Numbered from the stretch's first letter, positions 9,585 to 20,443 are shown. The stretch is 64,000 nt of DNA from CAIWHR01 sp963823215 (GCA_963823215.1 CAWGKT010000007.1:62001-126000), one strand, 5' to 3'. Translations and numbers: made by a program. Notes: generated by a model from the letters alone, not told the origin.

Positions 9585-11025
9585 TCAGAGGTTGAGCGTC
9601 CGCCCGTCCACCGCCAGCGCCGCTTCCTTCGTCGCCTCGGACAGCGACGGGTGCGCATGGCAGATCCGCGCGAGGTCCTCGCTGGCCGCGCCGAATTCCA
9701 TCGCCACCACGCCCTCGGCGATCAGCTCGGATGCGTACGGCCCGATGACGTGCATGCCCAGAATGCGGTCGGTCGCGGCGTCGGCGAGGATCTTCACGAA
9801 ACCGGTCGTGTCGCCCAGCGCCCGCGCGCGCCCGTTGGCCGCGAACGGAAAGCTGCCGGCGCGGTAGGCGACGCCGTCGGCCTTCAGCTGCTGCTCGGTC
9901 TTGCCGACCCAGGCGATTTCCGGCGACGTGTAGATGACCCAGGGAACCGTGTTGAAATCGACGTGGCCGTGCTGGCCGGCGATGCGCTCGGCGACGGCGA
10001 CGCCCTCCTCTTCGGCCTTGTGCGCGAGCATCGGGCCGCGCACGACGTCGCCCACCGCCCAGACCTTCGGCAGATTCGTCCGGCACTCGTCGTCCACGGC
10101 GACGAAGCCCCGCTCGTCCAGCTGCAGGCCGACGGCCGCGGCGTCGAGGCCGGCCGTGTGCGGCACCCGGCCGATCGACACGATCAGCCGGTCGAACGTC
10201 GTCCGCTGCGCCTTGCCCGTCGGCGTCGGTGTAGGCGACCACGACCTCGTCGGCGCCGACGCTTGACCCCGGTGATCGCGATGCCCGTGTGGATCGCGAG
10301 ACCCTGCTTCGCGAAGACGCGCTTCGCCTCCTTCGCCACCGCTTCGTCCGCCGCGCCCAGAAACGCCGGCAGCGCCTCGAGCACGGTCGTCTGCGCACCC
10401 AGCCGGCGCCAGACGCTTCCCATCTCGAGGCCGATCACGCCCGCACCCACGACGCCGAGCCGCTTCGGCACTTCCGTCAGCGCAAGCGCGCCGTCGTTGT
10501 CGAGCACGCGCACGTTGTCGATGGCGACGCCCGGCAGCGCGCGCGGCTTCGAGCCCGTCGCGACGATCACGTGCTTCGCGCGACGAGCTCGGCGGGCTTC
10601 GCGCCGGCGACCTCGACGTACCAGCCGCCGTCGGCGCTGCCTCCGGTGAACGAGCCCAGGCCGTGGAAGAATGCAACCTTGTTCTTCTTGAACAGGATAC
10701 AGGATGCCGTCGTTGTTCTGCGCGACGACCCTGTCCTTCCGCGCCTGCATGCGCTTCGACGTCGATGGCGAGCGCTCCGATGCTCGATGCCGTGGTCGGC
10801 GAACGCGTGCCCCGCATGCTCGTAGTGCTCCGACGACTGCAGCAGCGCCTTCGACGGGATGCAGCCGACGTTCGTGCACGTGCCGCCGGGCGCGGGCTTG
10901 CCGCCGGCGCGCGTCCAGTCGTCGATGCAGGCCGTCCGGAACCCGAGTTGCGCGCAGCGGATCGCGGCGATGTAGCCGCCGGGCCCGGCGCCGATCACCA
11001 CCACGTCGAATTGTTCGGCCATCAC
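9585..11025 (-). CDS. lpd: Dihydrolipoyl dehydrogenase (E3), several frameshifts
   Basis: Flavoprotein E3 component that reoxidises dihydrolipoamide, here placed to serve 2-oxoglutarate dehydrogenase. The N-terminus has the FAD motif VVVIGAGPGGYIAAI and the redox disulfide GGTCTNVGCIPSKALL. The NAD domain carries GVVGAGVIGLEMGSVW, and the C-terminus has AHPSLSEA with the catalytic His of the HPT-type motif (here HPS). The product must be assembled from at least three minus-strand frames, with breaks near 10775, 10700, 10580, 10260 and 10205. The span is 480 codons plus one base, the family's length. It is separated from sucB by a hairpin-rich repeat (11036-11183). Confidence 0.9.
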
Positions 11026-11035
11026 GCGTCGGCCA

Positions 11036-11183
11036 CGTCAGCGCCCGCCCGGCAGCCGAAGGGCGCGACCTGCCCCCTCGGGGTGCAGCGAACACCAGGC
11101 CGAAGCCGCAGGACAGCCGAAGGCTGGTCCCGCGCAGCGGGATGCGGCGAAGCCGCACACAGTGAGCGTGCGGGGTCGTCGTC
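11036..11183 (-). repeat. Intergenic hairpin-chain repeat, copy A (sucB-lpd)
   Basis: Fills the gap between the sucB stop and the lpd start. Read on the minus strand it contains successive small inverted repeats: TGCGGCTTCGCCGCA, CCCGCTGCGCGGG, CAGCCTTCGGCTG and CGCCCTTCGG, with a C/G-rich CACCCCGAGGGG segment. Copy C at 41219-41365 is nearly colinear over its full length, and copy B at 12456-12538 is a shortened version. All three lie on the same strand as the genes they separate. Confidence 0.85.
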
Positions 11184-12441
11184 TCACAGGTCCAGCAGCA
11201 TCCGCGCCGGATCTTCGAGCGCTTCCTTGATCGCCACCAGCGACAGCACCGCCTCGCGGCCGTCGATGATCCGGTGGTCGTACGACTGCGCGAGGTAGTT
11301 CATCGGCCGGACGACGACCTGCCCGTTCTCGACGACCGCGCGATCCTTCGTCGCGTGGACGCCGAGGATCGCGGACTGCGGCGGATTGATGATCGGCGTC
11401 GACAGCATCGAGCCGAACACGCCGCCGTTGCTGATCGTGTAGGTGCCGCCGGTCAGCTCGTCGACGGTGAGCTTGCCGTCCTGCGCGCGCTTGCCGAAAT
11501 CGGCGATCTTCGCCTCGATCTCGGCGATCGACAGCTGGTCCGCGTCGCGGATGATCGGCACGACCAGGCCGCGCGGGCTGCCCACGGCGATGCCGATGTC
11601 GAAATAGCCGTGGTAGACGATGTCCGCGCCGTCGATCGACGCGTTGACGGCCGGAAACTTCTTCAGCGCGTGGACGGCCGCCTTGACGAAGAAGCCCATG
11701 AAGCCGAGCTTGACGCCGTGCTCCTTCTCGAACCGGTCCTTGTACCGGTTGCGCAGGTCGATCACCGGCTGCATGTTGACCTCGTTGAACGTGGTCAGGA
11801 TCGCGGCGGTCGCCTGCGATGGACCAGGCGCTCGGCGACGCGCAGGCGCAGCCGGGACATCGGCACGCGCTGCTCGGGGCGCTGCCCGAGCCCTGCCGGC
11901 AGCGCAGCGGCCGGCGCAACCGGTGCCGGCCGCAGGCGCGGCGCGCGCTTCAGGCGCCGACGCGACCGCGGGCTTGGCGGACGTCGGCGCCGGGGCGCTG
12001 GCCGCGGCGAGCACGTCGCCCTTGGTGACGCGGCCGCCGCGGCCGGTGCCCTGGACGTCGGCGGCGGTCACGCCCTTCTCGGCCATCATCTTGCGCGCGG
12101 CGGGCAGCGGCGGTGCCGGCGACGCGGCCGCGGGCGCGGCGGGCGTCGGCAGCCGCGGCCGCCGGGCTGCGCCGCGGCTGGCGCGGCAACCGTCGCCGTG
12201 GCAGCGGAATCGATGACGGCGATCGACTTCCTGACCGGCCACCGTCGACGCCGTCGGCCTTCAGGATGTCGACCAGCACGCCCGCAACCGGCGCGGGCAG
12301 CTCGAGCACGACTTTGTCGGTCTCGACGTCGATCAGGTTCTCGTCGCGCGCGACCGCCTCGCCGACCTTCCTGTGCCAGCTGACGAGCGTGGCCTCCGTG
12401 ACGGATTCCGGCAGCTGCGGCACTTTGACTTCGACTCGCAT
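11184..12441 (-). CDS. sucB: Dihydrolipoyl succinyltransferase (E2 of 2-oxoglutarate dehydrogenase), frameshifted
   Basis: E2 core of the 2-oxoglutarate dehydrogenase complex. The lipoyl domain comes first (VKVPQLPESVTEATL, with the lipoylated lysine in DVETDKVVLELPAP), followed by an Ala/Pro-rich linker, an E3/E1-binding domain (KMMAEKGVTAADVQGTGRGG, VTKGDVLAA) and the acyltransferase domain with the catalytic YDHRIIDGREAV near the end. The type of lipoyl and catalytic domains and the sucA neighbour make it the succinyl rather than the acetyl enzyme. Frame changes occur near 12245, 12175 and 11820-11960, mostly in the repetitive linker. The start ATG 12441 has GGAAAG upstream. Repeat copies flank it on both sides. 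Confidence 0.91.
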
Positions 12442-12455
12442 CGGTGGGCTTTCCT

Positions 12456-12538
12456 GTCAGTACCCGCCCGGCCGTCCGAAGGGTACTGACTGCGCCCCCT
12501 CGGGGGGCAGCGAACGTAGTGAGCGTGGGGGCCGTTTC
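12456..12538 (-). repeat. Intergenic hairpin-chain repeat, copy B (sucA-sucB), short form
   Basis: Shortened relative of copies A and C between the sucA stop and the sucB start. It keeps the outer parts (CCCCCACGCTC, GCTGCCCCCCGAGGGGGCGC and CGGCCGGGCGGG) but lacks the central hairpins. Here GTCAGTACCC and GGGTACTGAC make a perfect 10-bp stem enclosing CTTCGGACGGCCGGGC. Transcribed with the operon, it would put a stable structure about 15-30 bases ahead of the sucB ribosome-binding site. Confidence 0.8.
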
Positions 12539-12541
12539 ATC

Positions 12542-15392
12542 TCAGGTGCCGACGAGCATCTCGCCTTCGGACAGGTCGGGCGCGAAGGCGTCCGCGACCA
12601 GCTGCTGCTGCCGCTCGAGGTGCTTCGACATGTAGCCGACGGCGGTCGACGCCGACACCGGACGGCCCGCGTACGCGACGACCTGCTTCGGCAGCGCGTC
12701 GGCACGGAAATAGGCGCGCAGCCGGTACCACGCACCCTGGTTCTGCGGCTCCTCCTGGCACCAGACGACCTCGGTCGCGTGCGGGAACTTCGCGAGCGCG
12801 GCCTTGAAGTCGGCGTGCGGGAACGGATAGAGCTGCTCCATCCGCAGGATCGCGACGTCGTTGCATCTTGTGCTCGCGCCGGTAGGCGGCGAGCTCGTAG
12901 TAGACCTTGCCCGCGCAGACGATGACGCGTCGCACGTTCTTCGCGACGAGCTTCTCCGTCTCGCCGATCACGTTCTGGAACCGGCCCGTCGGCGAGCTCG
13001 TCGAGCGTCGAGACGGCCTCCTTGTGCCGCAGCAGGCTCTTCGGGCTCATCACGATCAGCGGCCGGCGGAACGGGCGGATCATCTGCCGCCGCAGCAGGT
13101 GGAAGATCTGCGCCGGCGTCGTCGGCACGCAGACCTGCATGTTGTGCTCGGCGCAGAGCTGCAGGTAGCGCTCGGGGCGCGCCGACGAGTGCTCGGGCCC
13201 CTGTCCCTCGTAGCCGTGCGGCAGCAGCATCACGAGCCCGCAGATCCGGCCCCACTTCGCCTCGCCCGCCGCGATGAACTGGTCGATGACGACCTGCGCG
13301 CCGTTGGCGAAGTCGCCGAACTGCGCCTCCCAGATGACGAGGCGCTTCGGGTCCGACGTCGCGTAGCCGTACTCGAAGCCGAGCACCGCGTTCTCGGTCA
13401 GCACCGAGTCGATCACCTCGAACGCCGGGTGGCCCTCGGTCACGCGCTCGAGCGGGATCCAGTTGCCGGAATCCCACTTCTCGCGGTTCTGGTCGTGCAG
13501 CACGGCGTGGCGGTGCGAGAAGGTGCCGCGGCCGACGTCCTCGCCCGGACAGCCGCACGCCGTAGCCGTCGCGCAGCAGCGTCGCGTAGGCGAGCGTCTC
13601 GCCCATGCCCCAGTCGAGCGGCAGCGTGCCCTCGCCCATCGCCCGGCGGTCGGCGAGCACGCGCGCGACGCGCGGATGCAGCTTGAAGCCGTCCGGGACC
13701 TCGGTGACCTTCTGTCGCGAGCGTCTGCAGCGTCGCCAGCGGCACCGCGGTGTCGGCGGGCTCGGTCCACTTCCGCTTCATGTACGGCGACCAGTCGATC
13801 GTCAGCGGCGGCTTGTAGTTCGAGAGGATCGTCGTGTTCGTGTGCAGGCCCTTGTCCATCGCCGCGCGGTACGTCGCGATCATCGCGTCGGCGTCCTCCG
13901 GCTTGACGACGCCGGCCGCGACCAGCCGGTCCGCGTAGAGCCGGCGCGTGCCCGGGTGCTGGGCGATCCGCTTGTACATGAGCGGCTGCGTGATCATCGG
14001 CTCGTCGGCCTCGTTGTGCCCGAGCCGGCGGAAGCAGACGAGGTCGATGAAGACGTCGCGGTGGAACTGCTGCCGGTACGCCATCGCCATCTCGATCGCG
14101 AGCAGGCAGACTTCCGGGTCGTCGGCGTTGACGTGGAAGATCGGCGCCTCGGCCATCTTCGCGATGTCCGTGCAGTACAGCGTGCCGCGCGTGTCGCGCG
14201 GGTCGGACGTCGTGAAGCCGATCTGGTTGTTGACGACGATGTGGATCGTGCCGCCGGTGTAGTAGCCGCGGGTCTGCGCCATGTTCAGGACTTCCTGGAT
14301 CACGCCCTGGCCGGCGACCGCGGCGTCGCCGTGGATCAGCACCGGCAGCACCTGGACGCCCTTGTCGTCGCCGCGGCGATGCTGGCGCGCGCGCACCGAG
14401 CCCTCGACGACCGGATTGACCGCCTCGAGGTGCGACGGGTTGAACGCGAGCGTCAGGTGCATCGGCCCGCCCGGCGTGACGACGTCCGACGAGAAGCCCT
14501 GGTGGTACTTGACGTCGCCGGCGAGGAGCTCCTCGGTGTGCCTGCCTTCGAACTCGGAGAACAGATCGGCCGGCATCTTGCCCAGCGTGTTGACGAGCAC
14601 GTTGAGGCGCCCGCGGTGCGCCATGCCGATCACCGTCTCCTGCACGCCGACCGCCCCCGCGATCTGGATCAGGTGGTCGAGCATCGGGATCATCGTCTCG
14701 CCGCCCTCGCCCGAGAAGCGCTTCTGGCCGACGTACTTCGTGTGCAGGTAGCGCTCGAGCGTCTCGGCGGCGGTCAGCCGCTCGAGGATGTGCCGGCGCT
14801 GCTCGGCGGGATACGTCGGCCGCGAGCGGATCGGCTCGAGGCGCGTCTGGACGAAGCGCTTGGTCGCCGTGTCGTTGACGTACATGTACTCGGCGCCGAA
14901 GGTGCGGCAGTAGGTGTCCTTCAGCGCCTGGATCAGGTCGCGAGAGGCGCATCCGCTCCGCGCCGGCCTTGAACGAGCCGACGTCGAACTCGGTGTCCAT
15001 GTCCGCGGCGGTGAAGCCGTAGGCGGCGAGGTCGAGATCGGCGAGGTAGGGCTTCTCCTGCCGCTGCAGCGGGTCGAGGTCGGCGTGGAACATGCCCAGC
15101 GTGCGAAAGCGGCCGATCATCTGCAGCACGAGCACCTGCTTGTGCATCGTCGACGCGTCGACCATCGCGCGCGGCGACCTTGCGGCTCTTCGCGAGCTGG
15201 ATGAACGACTCGATCACCGGCGCGTGCGCGACGTCGGCGGCGCCGCCGCGCAGCGAGTCGAAGTAGCGCGCGCCAGTCGGCGCGACCGCGCCGCGGGATC
15301 CGCGAGGTAGCGCTCGTACTGCTCCTCGATGAACGGCGCGTTGCCGCCGAACAGCGTGCTCGTCGCTTGCGTACTCGCTGCAGCGTGCTCAT
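12542..15392 (-). CDS. sucA: 2-oxoglutarate dehydrogenase E1, many frameshifts
   Basis: Thiamine-diphosphate decarboxylase of the 2-oxoglutarate dehydrogenase complex. Family hallmarks appear in order: LFGGNAPFIEEQYERYL at the N-terminus, RFSGEGGETMIPMLD, GMAHRGRLNVLVNTLGKMPAD, the ThDP/Mg motif GDAAVAGQGVIQE with QIGFTTSDPRD, then GMGETLAYATLLRDGY, LMLLPHGYEGQGPEHSSAR and the C-terminal QNQGAWYRLRAYF. The product is spread over all three minus frames with about eight breaks (for example near 15372, 15170, 14940, 13710, 13550, 12985 and 12865). The span is 950 codons plus one base, exactly the family's size. The start was set at ATG 15392, just before the LFGGNAP segment. Loss of function is implausible in an aerobe with an otherwise complete cycle. 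Confidence 0.92.
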
Positions 15393-15487
15393 CGTTGCCG
15401 GTCCTCACGGTCGTGGCCGCGCGCCGCGCGATGCGCGACCCGGCGCCCGGCGCGCAGCCGCGCCACGCGGTGCGCGCCCGGCTCGCG

Positions 15488-16796
15488 TCACCGCTGTCGC
15501 GATCGGCATCGACCGACCGCCGCGTCGCGCCGGTGAAGAGCTGGCGCGGCCGGCCGATCTTGTATTCCGGATCGGCGATCATCTCGTTCAGCTGCGCGAT
15601 CCAGCCGACGGTGCGCGCCAGCGCGAAGATCGCGGTGAACAGCGGCACCGGGATGCCGATCGCCTTCTGCACGATCCCGGAGTAGTAGTCGACGTTCGGA
15701 TACAGCTTGCGCGACACGAAATAGTCGTCCTCGAGCGCGATCTTCTCGAGCGCCATCGCCAGCTTGAACAGCGGGTCGTCGTGCAGCCCGAGCGCCTCCA
15801 GCACCTCGTGGCAGGTCTCGCGCATCAGCTTCGCGCGCGGGTCGTAGTTCTTGTAGACGCGGTGGCCGAAGCCCATCAGCTTGACGGTGCTGTTCTTGTC
15901 CTTGACCTTGGTGATGAACTCGCCGATCTTCGCGACGCCGCCCGTTGGCCTGGATGTCGCCCAGCATGCTGAGGCAGGCCTCGTTGGCGCCGCCGTGCGC
16001 GGGACCCCACAGGCAGGCCACGCCCGGCGGCGATCGCCGCGAACGGGTTGGTGCCGGACGACGCGCACAGCCGCACCGTCGACGTCGACGCGTTCTGCTC
16101 GTGGTCGGCGTGCAGGATGAAGATCCGGTCGATCGCCCGCACCAGCACGTCGTTCGACTTGTAGTCCTCGCACGGCGTCGCGAACATCATCCGCATGAAA
16201 TTCGCGGCGTAGGAGAGGTCGTTGCGCGGGTACATGTACGGCTGGCCGACCGAGTACTTGTACGCCATCGCGACCAGCGTCGGCATCTTGGCGATCAGGC
16301 GGATCGCCGAGATGTCGCGCTGGTTCGCGTCGTGCAGGTTGATCGAGTCGGGGTAGAACGCCGACAGCGCGCCGACCAGCCCGGTCATCACCGCCATCGG
16401 ATGGGAATCCCGGCGGAAGCCGCTCAGGAAGGCCTGCATCTGCTCGTTGACCATCGTGTGCTTGGTCACGCGGCCGGCGAACTCCTTCTTCTGCGCCGGG
16501 TTCGGCAGCTCGCCGTAGAGCAGCAGGTGGCAGACCTCCATGAAGTCGCACTTGACCGCGAGCTCCTCGATCGGATAGCCGCGGTAGAGGAGCTCGCCCT
16601 TGTCGCCGTCGATGTAGGTGATCGTCGAGTTGCACGACGCGGTCGACAGGAAGCCCGGGTCGAAGGTGAACTTGCCGGTCTTGCCGTACAGCGTCCGGAT
16701 GTCGATGACGTCCGGTCCCACGGTGCCCTTCAGGATCGGAAAGGTGACGGCCGGTGATCCATCGGAGAAGGTCAGGCTTGCGGTGCGGTCGTTCAT
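15488..16796 (-). CDS. gltA: Type II citrate synthase, frameshifted
   Basis: Condenses oxaloacetate and acetyl-CoA, the first step of the TCA cycle. The hexameric, NADH-sensitive GltA type is shown by the N-terminal beta domain (FDPGFLSTASCNSTITYIDG, LLYRGYPIEELA). Catalytic histidines are in ILHADHEQNAST and LMGFGHRVYKNYDPRAK; LWGPAHGGANEACL is the expected link. Breaks lie near 16020, 15945 and close to the 3' end. The stop at 15488-15490 fits the family length (436 codons plus one base), but the exact end is uncertain because a frame change precedes it. The start is ATG 16796 (MNDRTASLTF). It lies between sdhE and sucA in the operon. Confidence 0.93.
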
Positions 16797-16931
16797 GATG
16801 TTGGCTCCATCCAGGTTGTTCGTTCGGCAGCGGTTCCGCCGGTCGATTACGCCTCCTATCACCTTCTGTCGGCCGATCGTCCGCTTGTCGGCCCTCGGTT
16901 GTGGCTCGTTCGTGTCCCGCGCAGACCCGGT

Positions 16932-17206
16932 TCACGCCGCGCGCAGCGCCGCCAGCAGCGGGCGCAACGTCCGCGTCCGCCGGCTCCGCGCGACCCGCGA
17001 GCAGATCCCACAGTTCGTCGTCGGCGAGATCGAGCAGCCGGTCGAGCGCCGCGACCTCGCCGGCAGACATCGACGTGCCGCCGCGCGTCGAGGAACCGCG
17101 CCAGGATCAGGTCGTTCTCCAGCATGCCCCGCCGGCAGCGCCAGCGCAGGCGGCGTCGAGCTCCGGTCCCGTCGCGGCGTGCGCATTGGCGTGAATCGCG
17201 AGACAT
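16932..17206 (-). CDS. sdhE: FAD assembly factor SdhE, frameshifted
   Basis: Small all-helical chaperone (DUF339/YgfY) that promotes covalent flavinylation of SdhA. Signatures are RRRLRWRCRRGMLENDLIL, containing the conserved RGM-E core, and LADDELWDLLAGR. Three frames must be joined, with changes near 17085 and 16960, to give about 91 residues ending at 16932. The start ATG 17206 keeps the RRLRWRCRRG segment in frame. It follows sdhB and precedes gltA, the standard place in betaproteobacteria. Confidence 0.85.
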
Positions 17207-17242
17207 CGTGCGTAGCGGTTTCGCTTCAGCCTGCGTTCGGCG

Positions 17243-17940
17243 CTACACCGCCCGCTTGACCATGATGTCCTTGATCTTGCCGATCGCCTTCGTCGGGTTG
17301 AGCCCCTTCGGGCAGACGTCGACGCAGTTCATGATCGTGTGGCAGCGGAACAGCCGGTACGGGTCCTCGAGATTGTCGAGGCGCTCGCCGATCGCCTGGT
17401 CGCGCGAGTCCGCGATGAAGCGATAGGCGGCGAGCAGGCCGGCAGGACCGACGAACTTGTCCGGATTCCACCAGAACGACGGGCAGGCGGTCGAGCAGCA
17501 CGCGCAGAGGATGCACTCGTAGAGCCCGTCGAGCTCCTCGCGGTCCTCGGGCGACTGCAGCCGCTCCCTCTCCGGCGCGGGCGAATCGTTGACGAGGTAC
17601 GGCTTGATCGAGTGGTACTGCTTGAAGAACTGGCTCATGTCCACGATCAGGTCGCGGATCACGGGCAGGCCCGGGCAGCGGCCGCAGCTCGACCGGCTCC
17701 TTGAGGTCGTTGAGGTTGGTGACGCAGGCGAGGCCGTTCTTGCCGTTGATGTTCATCGCGTCCGAGCCGCAGACGCCCTCGCGGCAGCTGCGCCGGAACG
17801 ACAGCGTGTCGTCGACCGCCTTCAGCCGGATCAGCGCGTCGAGCAGCATCCGGTCGTGCGGATCGAGCGCGACGTCGTAGTCCTGGACGTACGGCTTCGG
17901 CGTCCTTTTCCGGGTCGTAGCGGTAGATGCGGAATTTCAT
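17243..17940 (-). CDS. sdhB: Succinate dehydrogenase iron-sulfur subunit, frameshifted
   Basis: Electron-transfer subunit of complex II at the cytoplasmic face of the membrane. The [2Fe-2S] ligands sit in CREGVCGSDAMNINGKNGLAC; the [4Fe-4S] and [3Fe-4S] ligands in CILCACCSTACPSFW and CVDVCPKGLNP. The reading starts at MKFRIYRYDPEKDA (ATG 17940), changes frame near 17895 and again near 17670, and ends at 17243 (IMVKRAV). The span of about 233 residues matches the family. The ATG overlaps the sdhA stop as ATGA, implying coupled translation. Confidence 0.93.
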
Positions 17941-19716
17941 CGGGTGCCGATCAGATAGGTGCGGGCCTTCGGCGGAAACGCTTCCACCGACACCGGCTTC
18001 AGGTTCACCGGCTTGTAGTCGAGGCGGTTGCCGTCGCGGTACCACAGCGTGTGCTTGAGCCAGTTCGCGTCGTCGCGGTTCGGGTAGTCGCTGCGCGCCT
18101 GCGCGCCGCGCGACTCCCGCCGCGCTTCGCGCCGACACCACGGTCGCCTTGGCCGTCTCGATCAGGTTGTCGAGCTCGAGCGCCTCGACGCGCGCCGTGT
18201 TGAACGTCCGGCTCCTGTCCTTGATCGCGGTGCGCTCGACGCGCTCCTCGATCTCCATCACCTGCGCGACGCCCTCGGTCAGCAGCTCCTGGTTGCGGAA
18301 CACGCCGCAGTGCGCCTGCATCACCTTGCGCAGGTCGCTGGCGACCTCCGCCACCGATTCGCCGGACGTCGCGCCGTCGAGCCGCGCAAGCCGGGCGAGC
18401 GCGGCGTCCGCCGCATCCGCCGGCAGCGGCTTGTGCGGCGCGCGCTGCAGGTTCTGCTCGACGATGAAGTTGCCGGCCGCGCGCCCGAACACGATGATGT
18501 CGAGCAGCGAATTGGTGCCGAGCCGGTTGGCGCCGTGCACCGACACGCACGCGCACTCGCCGACCGCGTACAGGCCGTTGACGACCGCCTTGTAGTCGCC
18601 CTGCTTCGGCGCGACCACCTGTCCGTGAATGTTGGTCGGGATGCCGCCCATCTGGTAGTGGATCGTCGGCACGACCGGGATCGGCTCCCGGATGCAGTCG
18701 ACGTTCGCGAACTTGAGCGCGATCTCGCGGATCGACGGCAGCCGCTTCAGGATCACTTCCGGACCGAGGTGGTCGAGCTTCAGCAGCACGTAGTCCTTGT
18801 GCGGTCCGCAGCCGCGGCCTTCCTTGATCTCCTGGTCCATCGACCGGCTGACGACGTCGCGCGACGCGAGGTCCTTGAGGTTCGGCGCGTAGCGCTCCAT
18901 GAAGCGCTCGCCGTTGCAGTTGAGCAGGATGCCGCCCTCGCCGCGCACGCCCTCGGTGATCAGCACGCCCGCGCCGGCGACGCCGGTCGGGTGGAACTGC
19001 CAGAACTCCATGTCCTGCAGCGGAATCCCGGCGCGCGCCGCCATGCCGAGACCGTCGCCGGTGTTGATGAACGCATTGGTCGACGCCGCGAAGATGCGGC
19101 CGGCGCCGCCGGTCGCGAACATCGTCGCCTTCGCCTGCAGGATCACGACCTCGCTGGTCTCCATCTCCATCGCGACGACGCCCAGCACGTCGCCGTCGGC
19201 GTCGCGGATGAGGTCGAGCGCCATCCATTCGACGAAGAACTGGGTGTTGGCGCGGACGTTGCGCTGGTAGAGCGTGTGCACCAGCGCGTGGCCGGTGCGG
19301 TCGGCGGCGGCGCAGGCACGCTGCACCGCCTTCTCGCCGAAGTTCGCCGAGTGGCCGCCGAACGGCCGCTGGTAGATCGTGCCGTCGGCGTTGCGGTCGA
19401 ACGGCATGCCGAAGTGCTCGAGCTCGTAGACGACCTGCGGCGCCATCCTGCACATGTACTCGATCGCGTCCTGGTCGCCGAGCCAGTCGGAGCCCTTGAT
19501 CGTGTCGTACATGTGCCAGAGCCAGCTGTCCTCGGACATGTTGCCGAGCGAGGCGCCGATGCCGCCCTGCGCCGCGACCGTGTGCGAGCGCGTCGGGAAC
19601 ACCTTGGAGAGCACCGCCACCGAGAGTCCCGCCTCGGCGAGCTGCAGCGATGCGCGCATGCCGGCGCCGCCGGCGCCGACGACGATCGCGTCGAACTTGC
19701 GCACGGGGAGCTTCAC
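17937..19716 (-). CDS. sdhA: Succinate dehydrogenase flavoprotein subunit (one frameshifted patch)
   Basis: Catalytic subunit that oxidises succinate to fumarate. FAD-binding AIVVGAGGAGMRASLQLAE lies at the N-terminus and the covalent-FAD histidine is in TRSHTVAAQGGIGASL. Active-site segments are FHPTGVAGAGVLITEG, GEGGILLN, ASRDVVSRSM and HGANRLGTNSLLD. About 593 codons. The frame breaks near 18110-18125, after KATVVSA; the expected tail (SDYPNRDDANWLKHT, RTYLIGTR) reads on in another frame and stops at TGA 17937-17939. The start is GTG 19716, overlapping the sdhD stop (GTGA). sdhE downstream supplies its FAD-assembly factor. Confidence 0.95.
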
Positions 19717-20070
19717 GGGCCGTCGCCCCACAACATCTGGATCGTCCAGCCGAGGTAGGCGATCAGCACGACGACCGACGATCGTCTCCAGCGGCAGGCG
19801 CACGCCGACGGGCTTGATGTAGTCCATGTAGGATGTCGCGCACGCCGATCCACGCGTGGTAGAGCAGCGCGACCATGAACAGGAACGACGCGAGCCTGAA
19901 CGCCGCCGTGGGCGAACAGCGCGGTCCACAGCGCGTAGTCGATGCCGCCGTTCCAGAGCGCGATGCCGAGCACGAGCAGCGTGTAGACCGCCATGATCAC
20001 GGCGGTCAGCCGCTGGATCAGCCAGTCCATGAGGCCGTAGTGCGCCCCGACCGCCTGCCGGCGCGCTCAC
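19713..20070 (-). CDS. sdhD: Succinate dehydrogenase membrane anchor SdhD, frameshifted
   Basis: Membrane anchor that with SdhC binds heme b and ubiquinone. Three hydrophobic segments are recognisable: LTAVIMAVYTLLVLGIALW, FLFMVALLYHAWIGVRDI (its His is the expected heme ligand) and VVVLIAYLGWTIQMLWG. Frame changes near 20055, 19905, 19835 and 19780 split the product; the total span of about 119 codons suits SdhD. The start is GTG 20070, overlapping the sdhC TGA; the end TGA overlaps the sdhA GTG. This tight packing is normal for sdhCDAB. Confidence 0.85.
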
Positions 20071-20443
20071 CACAGGCGCACTCCCGACGATCAGCGTCAA
20101 CGCCACGCTCACGACGAGCACGACGGCGCTCGACCGGCGCGCGGGCTCGAGGTCGATGCCCCGATGCAGGTCGAGCAGCAGGTAGCGGATGCCGGCGCAG
20201 AAGTGGTGCAGGTAGGCCCAGACGAAACCGACCAGCGCGAGCTTCGCGACCGGATGCGCGAATGCTGCCTTCAGGTCCGCATACGACTCGGGCGATGCGA
20301 GGCTCTCGGCGACACCGGCGAGCAGCAGCGGGATGCCGGCAAGGAACAGCAGCGGCGCCGGACACCCGATGCAGGATCGACACGATCCCCGGCAACGGCA
20401 GCCGGATGCGCGGCAGGTCGAGGTAGACCGGGCGTTGCTTCAC
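20067..20443 (-). CDS. sdhC: Succinate dehydrogenase cytochrome b556 subunit SdhC, frameshifted
   Basis: Cytochrome subunit of complex II. It starts with KQRPVYLDLPRIRLPLPGIV and SILHRVSG, the conserved quinone-site region. After a frame change near 20360 it continues with PLLFLAGIPLLLAGVAESL, ALVGFVWAYLHHFCAGIRYL (heme-ligand His) and SSAVVLVVSVALTLIVG. A second change near 20085 leads to VRLW and a stop at 20067-20069. About 125 codons, the normal length. It is the first sdh gene; the preceding 178 bases hold a promoter with a perfect TATAAT. Confidence 0.88.

Noticed and set aside
11036..12538. The hairpin repeats as ordinary intrinsic terminators
   Set aside because: None of the copies is followed by a T-run, and each lies inside a gene set expected to be cotranscribed.
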